The translations under genes and the position numbers were made by a program. 64,000 bases of DNA from an uncultured Alphaproteobacteria bacterium (GTDB lineage Bacteria > Pseudomonadota > Alphaproteobacteria > RF32 > CAG-239), in assembly GCA_944391505.1 (NCBI GenBank), contig CALXTV010000001.1:139952-203951 (forward strand), in the 5' to 3' direction. The notes under the pieces were generated by a model. It ran no database searches. It was not told the DNA's origin and saw only the letters and a program-made list of their open reading frames with translations. Of this stretch, positions 51,191 to 60,099 are shown one piece after another (positions within the stretch are counted from its first letter, which is position 1; the number at the start of each line of letters is the position of its first letter).

Positions 51191-52223
51191 ATATTTCGTC
51201 CCAACCCTCAACGGCAGTACTTTGGTTGTAGGATGATACGTTGGCCTCAAAAAAATTGCCTTTGACGTTGCCTTCGCCGTTTGTATCCGAAATCTTGTCC
51301 AGATGCGCATACGGGTTCTCGTCAAAGCCGTCATACATCGGTTTCATGCCTATATCTTTCAAACGTTTGTTGGCAATAAATTTTGTATATTTTTCAATGC
51401 TTTCCGGCGTGATTCCCAAAACCTGATCGCCGATAATGTGATTGCTCCAGTTAATTTCCTGCTCCACCGCCTTGGCAAACATTTCATAAATCTCGTCTTC
51501 GGAGAAAAACGTCGTGTTTTCGGCTCTGATTTCCTTGATGATGTTGGCAAAAATCACACAATGCGTCAATTCATCGCGGTTAATATATTTGATTTCATCA
51601 GCTGTGCCGACCATCAGTGAACGCGCCGACAGATTATAAAAGAAATTAAATCCGTTGTAAAAATAGACACCTTCCAACAGATAGTTAGCTATCAGAACCC
51701 GGGCAAAGTTTTTGTCATTGCGCTCGTCAATAAAATCCTGATAAATTTCGGCAATATATTTGTTACGCTCCAGCAAAACTTTGTCATCCCGCCAGCGGTC
51801 ATAAATATAGGCGCGCTTTTCGGCCGGAATAATGCTTTCAATAATATAAGCATAGCTCTGCGAATGCACGGCTTCCTGATAAGTCTGAATGGCCAGTATC
51901 AGATTAACTTCCGGTGCCGTAATATAATCGCTGATGTTTGGCAGATTGTTGGTCTGAATTGAATCCAGAAAAACCAGAAAAGACAATATGCCGTCATACG
52001 CGTTCTGTTCCGCCGGCGTCAACTCGTCATAAGCGCGCTTGTCGTCAAAAAGCGAAACCTTTTCCGGAATCCAGAAATTTTCCATCATCAGGCGGTACAA
52101 TTTGTTTGCCCACTGATATTTCACGTTGTTGAGGTTAAATAAGTTGGTAACGTTTCCCTTAATCATCCTGCGGTTTATCAGGGTATCGTCGCCATCAATG
52201 TTAAACAGTTTCTTGCGCTGCAT
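51189..52223 (-). CDS. nrdB: Class Ia ribonucleotide reductase small subunit
   Basis: It carries the di-iron tyrosyl radical for NrdA. Iron ligands and radical residue are visible: Asp87 in LDSIQ, Glu117 and His120 in EAVHSQSY, Tyr124 as the radical site, Glu184 in LLEGVYFYNGF, Glu218 and His221 in RDELTH. The C-terminal tail that docks into NrdA is present. 344 residues. It starts 17 bases after nrdA. The oxygen-dependent class Ia enzyme is notable beside an oxygen-sensitive hydrogenase. Confidence 0.97.
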   Translation of the reverse strand: MQRKKLFNIDGDDTLINRRMIKGNVTNLFNLNNVKYQWANKLYRLMMENFWIPEKVSLFDDKRAYDELTPAEQNAYDGILSFLVFLDSIQTNNLPNISDYITAPEVNLILAIQTYQEAVHSQSYAYIIESIIPAEKRAYIYDRWRDDKVLLERNKYIAEIYQDFIDERNDKNFARVLIANYLLEGVYFYNGFNFFYNLSARSLMVGTADEIKYINRDELTHCVIFANIIKEIRAENTTFFSEDEIYEMFAKAVEQEINWSNHIIGDQVLGITPESIEKYTKFIANKRLKDIGMKPMYDGFDENPYAHLDKISDTNGEGNVKGNFFEANVSSYNQSTAVEGWDEI

Positions 52224-52240
52224 TCTTCAATTCTCCCAAT

Positions 52241-54523
52241 TTATCCCGCACAACTGACACATTCTTCTTTTTCGGCGGACGAACCGTCTTTCTGAATGGT
52301 ACGGGTATAATACAAAGTTTTAATGCCCTTTTTCCAGGCGTCCATAATCGTATCGTAAATGTCACGGGCCCTGATGTTGCGGTTCAGGTTATACATCAGC
52401 TCAATTGAAATGCCGGTATCAATCCATTTGTTAATCCGCGACATAACCTCAATAATCAGTTGCTGGCTGAGATTACGGTTTTCCTGATAAAACCAGAACT
52501 TGTCCTTGATAAACGGCGGACAATTCGGCACGCTGCCCTTGCTATGATTTTCAACAAAAAATTTGCTGTAAATCGGCAAAACCGAAGCCGTGCAGCCCTG
52601 AATCAGCGACGAACTCGTGTTTGGCGCAATCGCCGTAATCTGCGAATTGCGAATGCCGTATTTGGCAAGGTCGGCAAAAACCTGATTCCAGCGGCGCGCA
52701 TATTTTGAGTTGGCATACATAAGCTGCCGGCGACCCAAAATCAGCCCCTTTGACCAGTCGGATCCCTCATAGGCGCCAAACGTACCTTTTTCCTTTGCCA
52801 GATTGATGCTGGCCTGGATATTATAAAGAGCAAACTTTTCAAACAAATCGTCCACATAATCGGCCGAAGCGTTATACGGAATATTCCGCTTGGCCAAATG
52901 GTCGGCCAACCCCATCGCGCCGACACCGATGGTACGATAACGCTGATTATGCAGCGAACCCTCCAAAATCGGCACCTCGGTAAAATCAATCGCATTATCC
53001 AAAATCCGCACCGACGTATTGCAAATGCTTTCCAGTTCTTCGTCGCTGTCAACATTCGCCAGGTTAATCGATACCAGATTACATACATGCACCAGACCGT
53101 CATGCGCTTCCGAAATTATCCGGCTGCCTTCCAGACGCTTTTTCTCAAACTGCGTCGGACGAACGTTGCTGTGCGATTCCGTACACAGATTGGTTCCGAC
53201 GATCACACCGTCATGCTTGTTCGGATTCATCCGGTTAAGCGTATCCTTAAAGGCAATATACGGCATACCGGTTTCAACCTGCGATTTCATGACTCTTTTC
53301 AGCAACTCTTTGGCGGATACAAATTTGAACATTTCCAGCTTTCCGAACTGCGCGTCCAGATATAGCTGATTATACAGCTTTTCAAATTCCTCACCCCACA
53401 GATTGGCAATCTCTTTGCCGTAAACGCGACGCACTTCCGACGGATCAACCAGCAGCCACTTCTCGTTGTTTTCAACTTTTTTCATAAACAAATCGGGAAT
53501 AACCACCTGCGGAAAAATATCATAAGCCTTCATCCGCTGATCACCGTTTTCGGTGCGCAGTTCCAGAAAATCTTCAATATCCAGATGCCACATGTCCAAA
53601 GAAACCGTTACCGCGCCTTTGCGTTTGCCCTGCTGATTAACGGCCACCGCCGTATCATTGATAATGCGTATCCACGGAATAACGCCGCCGGAAGAATTTT
53701 TGATGCCTTTAATCCGCGCTCCCTTGCAGCGAACCCGCGACAAATTGCAGCCGACCCCGCCGCCGAACTTTGAAATTGCCGAAATCTGGTCAATCACATA
53801 AAAAATGGAATCCCGACTGTCATCCATAACCGTAATAAAACAGGAACTCAGATTTCCGTGCGGACGGCGGAGGTTCATCAGCAGCGGCGTCGCCAAAGAA
53901 ATCTTGCGATTCGCCAGCTTTTCGTAGGTATCTTTAACCAACCCCAGACGAACCTCTTTCGGCGCATTCTGCTCAATCAGCAAAGCTATTGACAAAAACA
54001 TATCCTGCGGCAGTTCGACAATCCGGTCACCGTACTCACACAAATAACGTTTAATCAGCAGATTGATTCCCGCATAGTCATAAACCAAATCAAATTTCGG
54101 CTCAATAAATCCCGCCGCCAGTCTGATTTCTTCTTCACTGTAAACTTCGCTGATTCGCTTTGAATAAATACCGTTCTCTTCGGCAAATTTCAAAAACTGC
54201 GGATAATCATACAATTCATCATAGTCTTTTCCGGTATGGCGGGTTTCCGACAGCTGTTTGTAAAGCTCAAACAATTTCAACCGCCCGGCCGCATTTTTCC
54301 AATCCGGATCGGTAACCGTCGTCAGGCTCAACGCGCTTAACGTCAGATACTTGGCAATTTCTGTCGTCGAAACACCGTCCTTGGCAAAATCAGCCATTTT
54401 TTCTTCCAAAGGCTGCAAATCCAGTTCAAAACCGGCGGCTGCCCGTCCAATCGTTTTTCTGATTTTAGACAGACTAAAATCCTCCCGGTTTCCGCTACGC
54501 TTAACTACCTGTTTTTTCTCCAT
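52241..54523 (-). CDS. nrdA: Class Ia ribonucleotide reductase large subunit
   Basis: It reduces ribonucleoside diphosphates to deoxy forms. The N-terminal region (about 1-90, MEKKQVVKRSGNREDFSLSK) is an ATP-cone, the site of dATP control. Active-site cysteines: Cys in NLSSCFITV, the radical cysteine in GTNLCTESHS, and Cys in VHVCNLVS; the C-terminal redox pair is ECVSC. 760 residues. Two NrdR boxes lie 18-65 bases upstream. GGAGCAG precedes the ATG. Confidence 0.97.
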   Translation of the reverse strand: MEKKQVVKRSGNREDFSLSKIRKTIGRAAAGFELDLQPLEEKMADFAKDGVSTTEIAKYLTLSALSLTTVTDPDWKNAAGRLKLFELYKQLSETRHTGKDYDELYDYPQFLKFAEENGIYSKRISEVYSEEEIRLAAGFIEPKFDLVYDYAGINLLIKRYLCEYGDRIVELPQDMFLSIALLIEQNAPKEVRLGLVKDTYEKLANRKISLATPLLMNLRRPHGNLSSCFITVMDDSRDSIFYVIDQISAISKFGGGVGCNLSRVRCKGARIKGIKNSSGGVIPWIRIINDTAVAVNQQGKRKGAVTVSLDMWHLDIEDFLELRTENGDQRMKAYDIFPQVVIPDLFMKKVENNEKWLLVDPSEVRRVYGKEIANLWGEEFEKLYNQLYLDAQFGKLEMFKFVSAKELLKRVMKSQVETGMPYIAFKDTLNRMNPNKHDGVIVGTNLCTESHSNVRPTQFEKKRLEGSRIISEAHDGLVHVCNLVSINLANVDSDEELESICNTSVRILDNAIDFTEVPILEGSLHNQRYRTIGVGAMGLADHLAKRNIPYNASADYVDDLFEKFALYNIQASINLAKEKGTFGAYEGSDWSKGLILGRRQLMYANSKYARRWNQVFADLAKYGIRNSQITAIAPNTSSSLIQGCTASVLPIYSKFFVENHSKGSVPNCPPFIKDKFWFYQENRNLSQQLIIEVMSRINKWIDTGISIELMYNLNRNIRARDIYDTIMDAWKKGIKTLYYTRTIQKDGSSAEKEECVSCAG

Positions 54524-54541
54524 TATCTGCTCCGGACCTCC

Positions 54542-54588
54542 ATACTATATATTGTGTTGGCAAAACATTTGATAACAATATATGGTAG
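54542..54588 (-). promoter_or_regulatory. Tandem NrdR boxes upstream of nrdA
   Basis: Plus-strand ATACTATATATTGTGT (54542-54557) and TAACAATATATGGTAG (54573-54588). Both match the palindromic NrdR consensus ACACWATATATWGTGT in the core, the first strongly. They start 31 bases apart, three helix turns, as required for the tandem binding of NrdR, the ATP/dATP-sensing repressor of ribonucleotide reductase genes. Confidence 0.75.
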
Positions 54589-54731
54589 ATTTAGAGCAAG
54601 TAAATAAAAAATTGGTTAATACAAAACGCTTTTTTTCAGCCACCTGATTTTCCTCAAAAATCATTGTGCATATTATAAAAAAGTTAACCTATTTGCCTTA
54701 TGCTTTCCTCATTATCAGACAGGAACAATCA

Positions 54732-56015
54732 ATGTTAAAAAAGTGGTGGAAAGCGGCTCGGATTTACATGGATAAGCGTATGCTTACCATGATTGCCCTC
54801 GGTTTTTCCAGCGGTTTTCCTCTGTTGCTGGTCTTCGGCACGCTTAATCTCTGGCTCAAGGACGCGGGAATATCTTACGCGGCCATCGGTTTGTTTTCTC
54901 TGGTCAAAACGCCCTACAGCTTCAAATGGGCCTGGTCGCCGATAATCGACCGCATCAAACTGCCGCTGTTCGGCCGTTTGGGACGCCGCCGCGGCTGGGC
55001 GCTTTTTATTCAGATAATTCTGCTGATTTCCATTCTCGGCATGTCGACTGTCAAACCTGCGGATGCTCCGCTGACCATGGCCTTTTTTGCAGTCATAGTT
55101 ACCATTGCTTCCGCCTCGCAGGATATTGTTCTTGACGCTTATCGTATTGAAAGCTTCAACAGCAAAGAACAGGGTGCCGGCGTTGCCATTTTTGTTTTGG
55201 GCTATCGTTTCGGTCTTGTTTTTTCAGGCGCCGGAGCCATCTGGATGGCCTCCGTTATGGATTGGAACAGCGTATATAAAATCATGGCTTTGGGTACAAT
55301 CGTCGGCATGCTGGCAATACTCTGCTCTCCGGAACCGGCCAAAGACGAAAAAAAAGCCGAAATCAGCTATACCGGTTCATTTCGCAAACGCGTCAAAAAA
55401 TTCCTGCTCACCGCCGTCTACGATCCGTTTAAGGATTTTACCCGCCGGACCGACTGGGCTTTGATTCTGTTGTTTATCTTTCTTTACCGGATGAGCGACG
55501 CCTATATGGGACCGATGGCCTATCCTTTTTACGACGACATGGGGTTCAGCAAAGTTGAAATCGCTTACGTCAGCAAAATCTACGGCATGATTGCCACGAT
55601 TGCCGGAGGCATAGCCGGTGGCTTGATAATCAACCGTTTCGGCATCATGCGCTCTTTATTGTGGTTCGGAATTTTGCAGGGAGTTACAAATTTAATGTTT
55701 GTTGCCCAGTCTTACGCCGGCCACAATATCTGGCTGCTTATTTTTTCAATTTCTTTGGACAATGTTTCGGCCGGCATGGCTGCTACGGCTCTGGTCGCTT
55801 ACCTGTCTTCTCTGTGCAACATCGCTTACACGGCAACGCAATACGCCCTGCTTTCGTCGCTAATGAGCTTTGCCCGTGACGTTCTTGCCGCAACAAGCGG
55901 ATTTTTGGCCGACCGAGTTTCCTGGGATATTTTCTTCCTCATGACCGCCCTGATGGTCATTCCCGGACTGCTCATTCTGATTTATATGATGAAAAAACAT
56001 CCCCGGCAAATATGA
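54732..56015 (+). CDS. ampG: AmpG-type muropeptide permease (MFS)
   Basis: It imports anhydro-muropeptides for cell-wall recycling. The 427 residues have 12 hydrophobic segments and the AmpG signatures: LGFSSGFPLLLVFGTLNLWL near the start, KTPYSFKWAWSPIIDR, ASASQDIVLDAYRIE and YRMSDAYMGPMAYPFY. ATG 54732 was chosen for AGGA upstream; 22 further codons in frame lack conservation. It fits functionally with mltA. Divergent from nrdA. Confidence 0.92.
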   Translation: MLKKWWKAARIYMDKRMLTMIALGFSSGFPLLLVFGTLNLWLKDAGISYAAIGLFSLVKTPYSFKWAWSPIIDRIKLPLFGRLGRRRGWALFIQIILLISILGMSTVKPADAPLTMAFFAVIVTIASASQDIVLDAYRIESFNSKEQGAGVAIFVLGYRFGLVFSGAGAIWMASVMDWNSVYKIMALGTIVGMLAILCSPEPAKDEKKAEISYTGSFRKRVKKFLLTAVYDPFKDFTRRTDWALILLFIFLYRMSDAYMGPMAYPFYDDMGFSKVEIAYVSKIYGMIATIAGGIAGGLIINRFGIMRSLLWFGILQGVTNLMFVAQSYAGHNIWLLIFSISLDNVSAGMAATALVAYLSSLCNIAYTATQYALLSSLMSFARDVLAATSGFLADRVSWDIFFLMTALMVIPGLLILIYMMKKHPRQI

Positions 56016-56043
56016 TCTTCTGCCACAGCGGAATTTTCCAAAA

Positions 56044-56907
56044 TTAAACCCTGTCATTCAGATTTTTCAGCGACAAATTGCGCCTAAGCAAAATACCTTT
56101 TTTCTCTTTGCTTTTATCGGACAGTTTAACTTTCTTCCTGCGCCTGCTTTTAATATTCTGACCTGATTTTTCAAGAATTTTCTTGGCCAGAGCATTATTC
56201 TCCCGGGCAGCGATTTTGGCCAGTTCCTCGTCGCTGAGATCCTTTTCGCCGACCTTCATCAGCATATCAAGCGAAAGCCCCTGCAAAGCCTCGTTTCCGC
56301 CGGCCTCTTTAACGCGTTTTACGCCGCGCAGAGTCTGAATAACTTTTCCTTTCGGAATTTTTTTGCCGCTTCCTTTCTTTTTATTGTTCAAAATATCGCG
56401 CACAACAAATTCTTCAATATTTTCCAGCGGCATATTCGTTTGCAGGTTTTTTGCGGCCGCTTTTCTGCCGTCATCAGAAAAACCGGCCTGCCGCGCCATA
56501 TCCGCAGCCGCCGACAAAGCCTCCATTTTTCCGGCCGTCCGCTGCATTTCCATATGATGCAGATTCTCCTGCTGCTGCAACAGACGCTTTTCTTCTTCGC
56601 TCAGCGCATTCATCAGCGAATTGGCCTGATTAAGCTGTTCCAAACCATCCGGAATATACTGAAAATCCTCGTCTTCCTCATCTTCATATTCTGAACGTGT
56701 ATCGATGACGCGAATTTTCTTGCGAATTTTTTTCAAACCTTTGGGAAGATTTTCAACCGTCGGGGACAACGGCGTTTTAAGAGAATTTTTCTTCGTCGCC
56801 GAATAAACGGCGGCCTCTTTGTGGTTAATCCGCAGAGATAACCTCTCGCTGGGATCGGAACTGTTCTTTTTCCATTCAATATTCGGATTGGAAACGTCTT
56901 CTTTCAT
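56044..56907 (-). CDS. Charged orphan protein
   Basis: 287 residues, strongly charged, without membrane segment or signal peptide. Features: a basic stretch GLKKIRKKIRVIDTRSEYEDEEDEDF (about 60-85) that turns sharply acidic, a predicted coiled coil (about 105-145, LSEEEKRLLQQQENLHHMEM), and a lysine/arginine-rich C-terminus (SRRRKKVKLSDKSKEKKG). No family is recognised. ATG 56907 has GGAG 7 bases upstream, which decides it over two earlier in-frame ATGs at 56940 and 56991. It resembles the orphan at 30204 only in composition. Confidence 0.68.
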   Translation of the reverse strand: MKEDVSNPNIEWKKNSSDPSERLSLRINHKEAAVYSATKKNSLKTPLSPTVENLPKGLKKIRKKIRVIDTRSEYEDEEDEDFQYIPDGLEQLNQANSLMNALSEEEKRLLQQQENLHHMEMQRTAGKMEALSAAADMARQAGFSDDGRKAAAKNLQTNMPLENIEEFVVRDILNNKKKGSGKKIPKGKVIQTLRGVKRVKEAGGNEALQGLSLDMLMKVGEKDLSDEELAKIAARENNALAKKILEKSGQNIKSRRRKKVKLSDKSKEKKGILLRRNLSLKNLNDRV

Positions 56908-57063
56908 CCAAAACTCCACAATTTTGAGCCTTTCTGGCATTTGCAGGTCTAAAACACTTTTTAAAATGCCACAAACAAAACATTTTGTCAAATATTAACC
57001 ACAACAGATTGAAATAGCTTATACTTTTGATAATGAGATTTGTCCAATTACATTACGGAATTT

Positions 57064-58743
57064 TCAAAGCTGCTTATACGTTATCATAATCGACCCGTCT
57101 GAAAGAACTGCCGTCAAAACCTCAATCGAAACACCGTCGCTGCGCTTGAGGCTGAAACTTTTGGTCGTCAGACTGGTCAGGTGCTGAATAATGTCTTTTT
57201 TTAACTGCAGCCAGTTTTCGACATTGCCGAAGAACTTCGCCTGCGATTCGATAATCTCATCGATGCCGGGTTCGTTCTGCAGTTCAATCTCGTCAACCTT
57301 CCACATTTCAAGATATGCCTTGTTGAAGAAATTTAAACGGCCGTTAGAACCAAAGATGAGAACAGGATCAAACAGATTATCCAGAATTTCCTGCTGCACC
57401 GACAACAGAGAATTATACGCCCGCCGCGTCGCCAGCCGGTCAGAGACATCTTCAAAAGCAAAAACCAGCCCCCCCATAGGGTGCGGTGCTCTTACCCGAC
57501 GAAAAGTACGGCCGTCGGGCAAATGCAGCATATCTTCCTTAGGTTCTATAATGGCCGAAAAATCCTTTTGCTCCTCATTCTTATACAAACGAAAATCCGG
57601 AACTTCCGGAAGCATTCTTTTTTCGCGGATAAGATCCAGAAACGCGGCATAAGACGGACCGCTTTCCAGCCAAACATCCTCCAGTTCCCAAAAAGCGGCA
57701 AAAGCCTTATTATAAAAAGAAAGTTTAAAATTGCTGTCAAAAACCGCAAAAGCCGTCCCCAGCGCACCGAGAATTTCCAAATGCGCATTCTGATGCAGCT
57801 TCAAATTCCTCTTCAGCTCATCAAGTTCCGTCACGTCAATCAAGGCGCCGGCCGTACATATTTTATCCAGACTCTGTCCGGCATGAAAAGGTGTTTCGAC
57901 AACTTCAAAGGAATGCCTTTCACCGTTTCTTACCAGAGAAACCGTCGTTTTTTTCATCTTGTTGGCCGAATGAGCAACCAGAGCCAGATTCGCCGACACG
58001 TTCTCACCGTTGATACCCTGAATTTCCAGCCCTTTGGCGATAATTTCTTCCTGCGTTGCCGCCGAAACAAATTCGGCGTATTTTTTGTTCACGAGCACCG
58101 GTTTCAAATTTTCGTCACGCAGCCATACCGGATACGGAATATTGTCAATCAGATCACACAACTGCTGAACTTTTTCCCGCGAAACGTCTTTCTCCCGTTC
58201 CAAATTTAATATACGGTTGGATTCGAAACTCACGTCGCGAAACCAAATCATGTCACAGTAAATATTACCGTCAATTCCGTTAATTCGCGAACCGGAAAGA
58301 CTGATGTGCTTGCCGTTGCTTTTAAGTACAAATTCTTCCTCGAAAGAAACCCCGTCGTCCATCAGCAGGCTGACATATTTAACCAGTTTTTTGGCATCAT
58401 CTTTGTAAAAATTTTTTAAAACGTCCTCAAAAGACGAGTTAGTTCCTTTTTCTAAATTAAGAATGACGGCCAGCCGGCGCGAACAGCGTTCTTTGATGGT
58501 TTTACGAGGATCATTGACTTTTTCGTCCGGATAAATAAAAGCAAAATAACCGTCTTTGGAGGCATAAAGCGTTTCGGCATAACGTTCCCGGTCACGGTTC
58601 AGAAAGTAGTTTTTCTGACGGAGTTTCAAAATCTTAACGCCGTTATACAGCAGAAGGAACAACAGCGCGCAAAATACCGTTCCCAGAATATACCATAGTT
58701 CCGGCGCCGCATAAAACATGTCCTGTAACAGCTTATAACTCAT
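57064..58743 (-). CDS. Membrane PAS-domain sensor without kinase domain
   Basis: 559 residues: one N-terminal transmembrane helix (YILGTVFCALLFLLLYNGV, about 18-36) and then four PAS-like domains in a row (about 60-175, 200-320, 325-450, 455-559), with typical pieces such as DNIPYPVWLRDENLKPVLVN, LGTAFAVFDSNFKLSFYNKA and LFDPVLIFGSNGRLNFFNKA. In relatives such proteins go on into HisKA and HATPase domains; here the frame stops right after the last PAS (SIMITYKQL) and the following 70 bases show no kinase sequence in any frame. The protein could serve as a regulator by binding, or be a remnant. Divergent from tsaB. Confidence 0.75.
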   Translation of the reverse strand: MSYKLLQDMFYAAPELWYILGTVFCALLFLLLYNGVKILKLRQKNYFLNRDRERYAETLYASKDGYFAFIYPDEKVNDPRKTIKERCSRRLAVILNLEKGTNSSFEDVLKNFYKDDAKKLVKYVSLLMDDGVSFEEEFVLKSNGKHISLSGSRINGIDGNIYCDMIWFRDVSFESNRILNLEREKDVSREKVQQLCDLIDNIPYPVWLRDENLKPVLVNKKYAEFVSAATQEEIIAKGLEIQGINGENVSANLALVAHSANKMKKTTVSLVRNGERHSFEVVETPFHAGQSLDKICTAGALIDVTELDELKRNLKLHQNAHLEILGALGTAFAVFDSNFKLSFYNKAFAAFWELEDVWLESGPSYAAFLDLIREKRMLPEVPDFRLYKNEEQKDFSAIIEPKEDMLHLPDGRTFRRVRAPHPMGGLVFAFEDVSDRLATRRAYNSLLSVQQEILDNLFDPVLIFGSNGRLNFFNKAYLEMWKVDEIELQNEPGIDEIIESQAKFFGNVENWLQLKKDIIQHLTSLTTKSFSLKRSDGVSIEVLTAVLSDGSIMITYKQL

Positions 58744-58831
58744 AAATTTTCTGATTTTTCATTAAAATTATTGTCTGTTTTTATAATCTATAATATAAAA
58801 ACAATTAGTAAAACTTAAAAATGCGGGACAA

Positions 58832-59497
58832 GTGAATAAAATGTATACTCTGGCTTTCGATACAACCGCCAACGGCGTTTCCGTCCTTCTGAGCAAAAAC
58901 GGTCGGACTGTTAATATGTTTCAGGAAGAAATGGACTTCGGTCAGGCAGAAGTTCTGATTCCCGAAATCCGCAATACGCTGGAAGCCGAAAACCTGCGAT
59001 TCAAAGATTTGGAACTGGTTACCGTATGCACGGGGCCAGGTTCTTTCACGGGCGTCCGTTCTTCTGTTTCCGCCGCCCGCGCATTCGGACTGGCTTGTCC
59101 GGAAACCAAAATTATCGGCGTCTCGGCTTTTGAAGCTTACGCACACAGCCTCGATTATGAAGAAATTGCCAAAATCAACGCCGTCATTATCGAAACCAAA
59201 CGCGATGACTTCTACTATCAGCTCTTTAACGAGAAATTGAAAAAAATGACCGAACCCGCCGCCGGAACCTATGAAGAAATCATCGACAAACTGCGCGGAC
59301 CCAAAGTCACTTTCGTCGGTGACGGCGTTGAACGTTTTCTGAACAAACCGAGCGGTTTGAGCCTGCATGTGATAAAAATGCTGAACTGCCCGCCGATAGA
59401 AGATTTGGCAGCCTGCGGCCTGCAAAAATATCAAAACAAAATTTTCGACTTTCCAAAGCCTTTATATTTGCGCGCACCCGACGTCTGCATAAAATAA
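58832..59497 (+). CDS. tsaB: TsaB, t6A synthesis protein
   Basis: An inactive paralogue of TsaD that scaffolds the TsaBDE complex for t6A tRNA modification. The N-terminus YTLAFDTTANGVSVLL and the block TVCTGPGSFTGVRSSVSAARA are diagnostic. 221 residues, normal. rimI, which usually follows, is absent; the next gene is on the other strand. Confidence 0.93.
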   Translation: MNKMYTLAFDTTANGVSVLLSKNGRTVNMFQEEMDFGQAEVLIPEIRNTLEAENLRFKDLELVTVCTGPGSFTGVRSSVSAARAFGLACPETKIIGVSAFEAYAHSLDYEEIAKINAVIIETKRDDFYYQLFNEKLKKMTEPAAGTYEEIIDKLRGPKVTFVGDGVERFLNKPSGLSLHVIKMLNCPPIEDLAACGLQKYQNKIFDFPKPLYLRAPDVCIK

Positions 59498-59499
59498 AG

Positions 59500-60099
59500 T
59501 CAAAACAACCGGCGATAAATTACCATAATCAGCAAACACATAATCACGGCCGAAGACAAAACATCGGAAAAGAAATGTGCGCCCTGCCCGATACGAAAAA
59601 CCGCAACCGTTATTCCAAACAGCAATGCCGCGGCAACCGCATAAGGACGTATTTTCTCCGGAGCCAGCAGTGCCGGAGCCAACAGCCAAAAGGCCACTGC
59701 GGTATGACCGGACATAAAGGAACAATCCCATGCACATTGATCTGAAATTTCAAACGGCAGACTAAAGATTTTATCCCCGCCGAAAGCCATAATATCCCGC
59801 GGACGAGCTCGCCCCCAAAAAGTTTTGAAAATACCGTTTACAACCAAAAACGGACCGGCCAGCATGGTTCCCGAAGTCAGCAAAACAACTCTGTCGGTAA
59901 TATTTCCGCAAACTTTGCAGCTTATTTTTCCGTAAAGCCAAACGGCAAAAATCACAACCGCGGATAAAACGATTATTTCCGGAATACCACGGCGGATAAG
60001 ATTGCCAAACACATTATCTTCCAGCAAAAAATGCCCATTGTCATAAAACAGAGAACTGACGTAAATATCCAATGTTTCGATTGTTTCCGAAAAAGACAT
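59500..60099 (-). CDS. PAP2-family membrane phosphatase
   Basis: A multi-pass phosphatase of the PAP2/PgpB/LpxE type. The three active-site motifs are seen: KTFWGRARP (KX6RP), FMSGHTA (SGH) and FRIGQGAHFFSDV (RX5HX3D). 199 residues with five or six hydrophobic segments. Substrates in the family include undecaprenyl diphosphate, phosphatidylglycerol phosphate and lipid A phosphates; the choice cannot be made here, but its direct contact with lptG (adjoining ends at 60099/60100) hints at the envelope. Confidence 0.88.
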   Translation of the reverse strand: MSFSETIETLDIYVSSLFYDNGHFLLEDNVFGNLIRRGIPEIIVLSAVVIFAVWLYGKISCKVCGNITDRVVLLTSGTMLAGPFLVVNGIFKTFWGRARPRDIMAFGGDKIFSLPFEISDQCAWDCSFMSGHTAVAFWLLAPALLAPEKIRPYAVAAALLFGITVAVFRIGQGAHFFSDVLSSAVIMCLLIMVIYRRLF

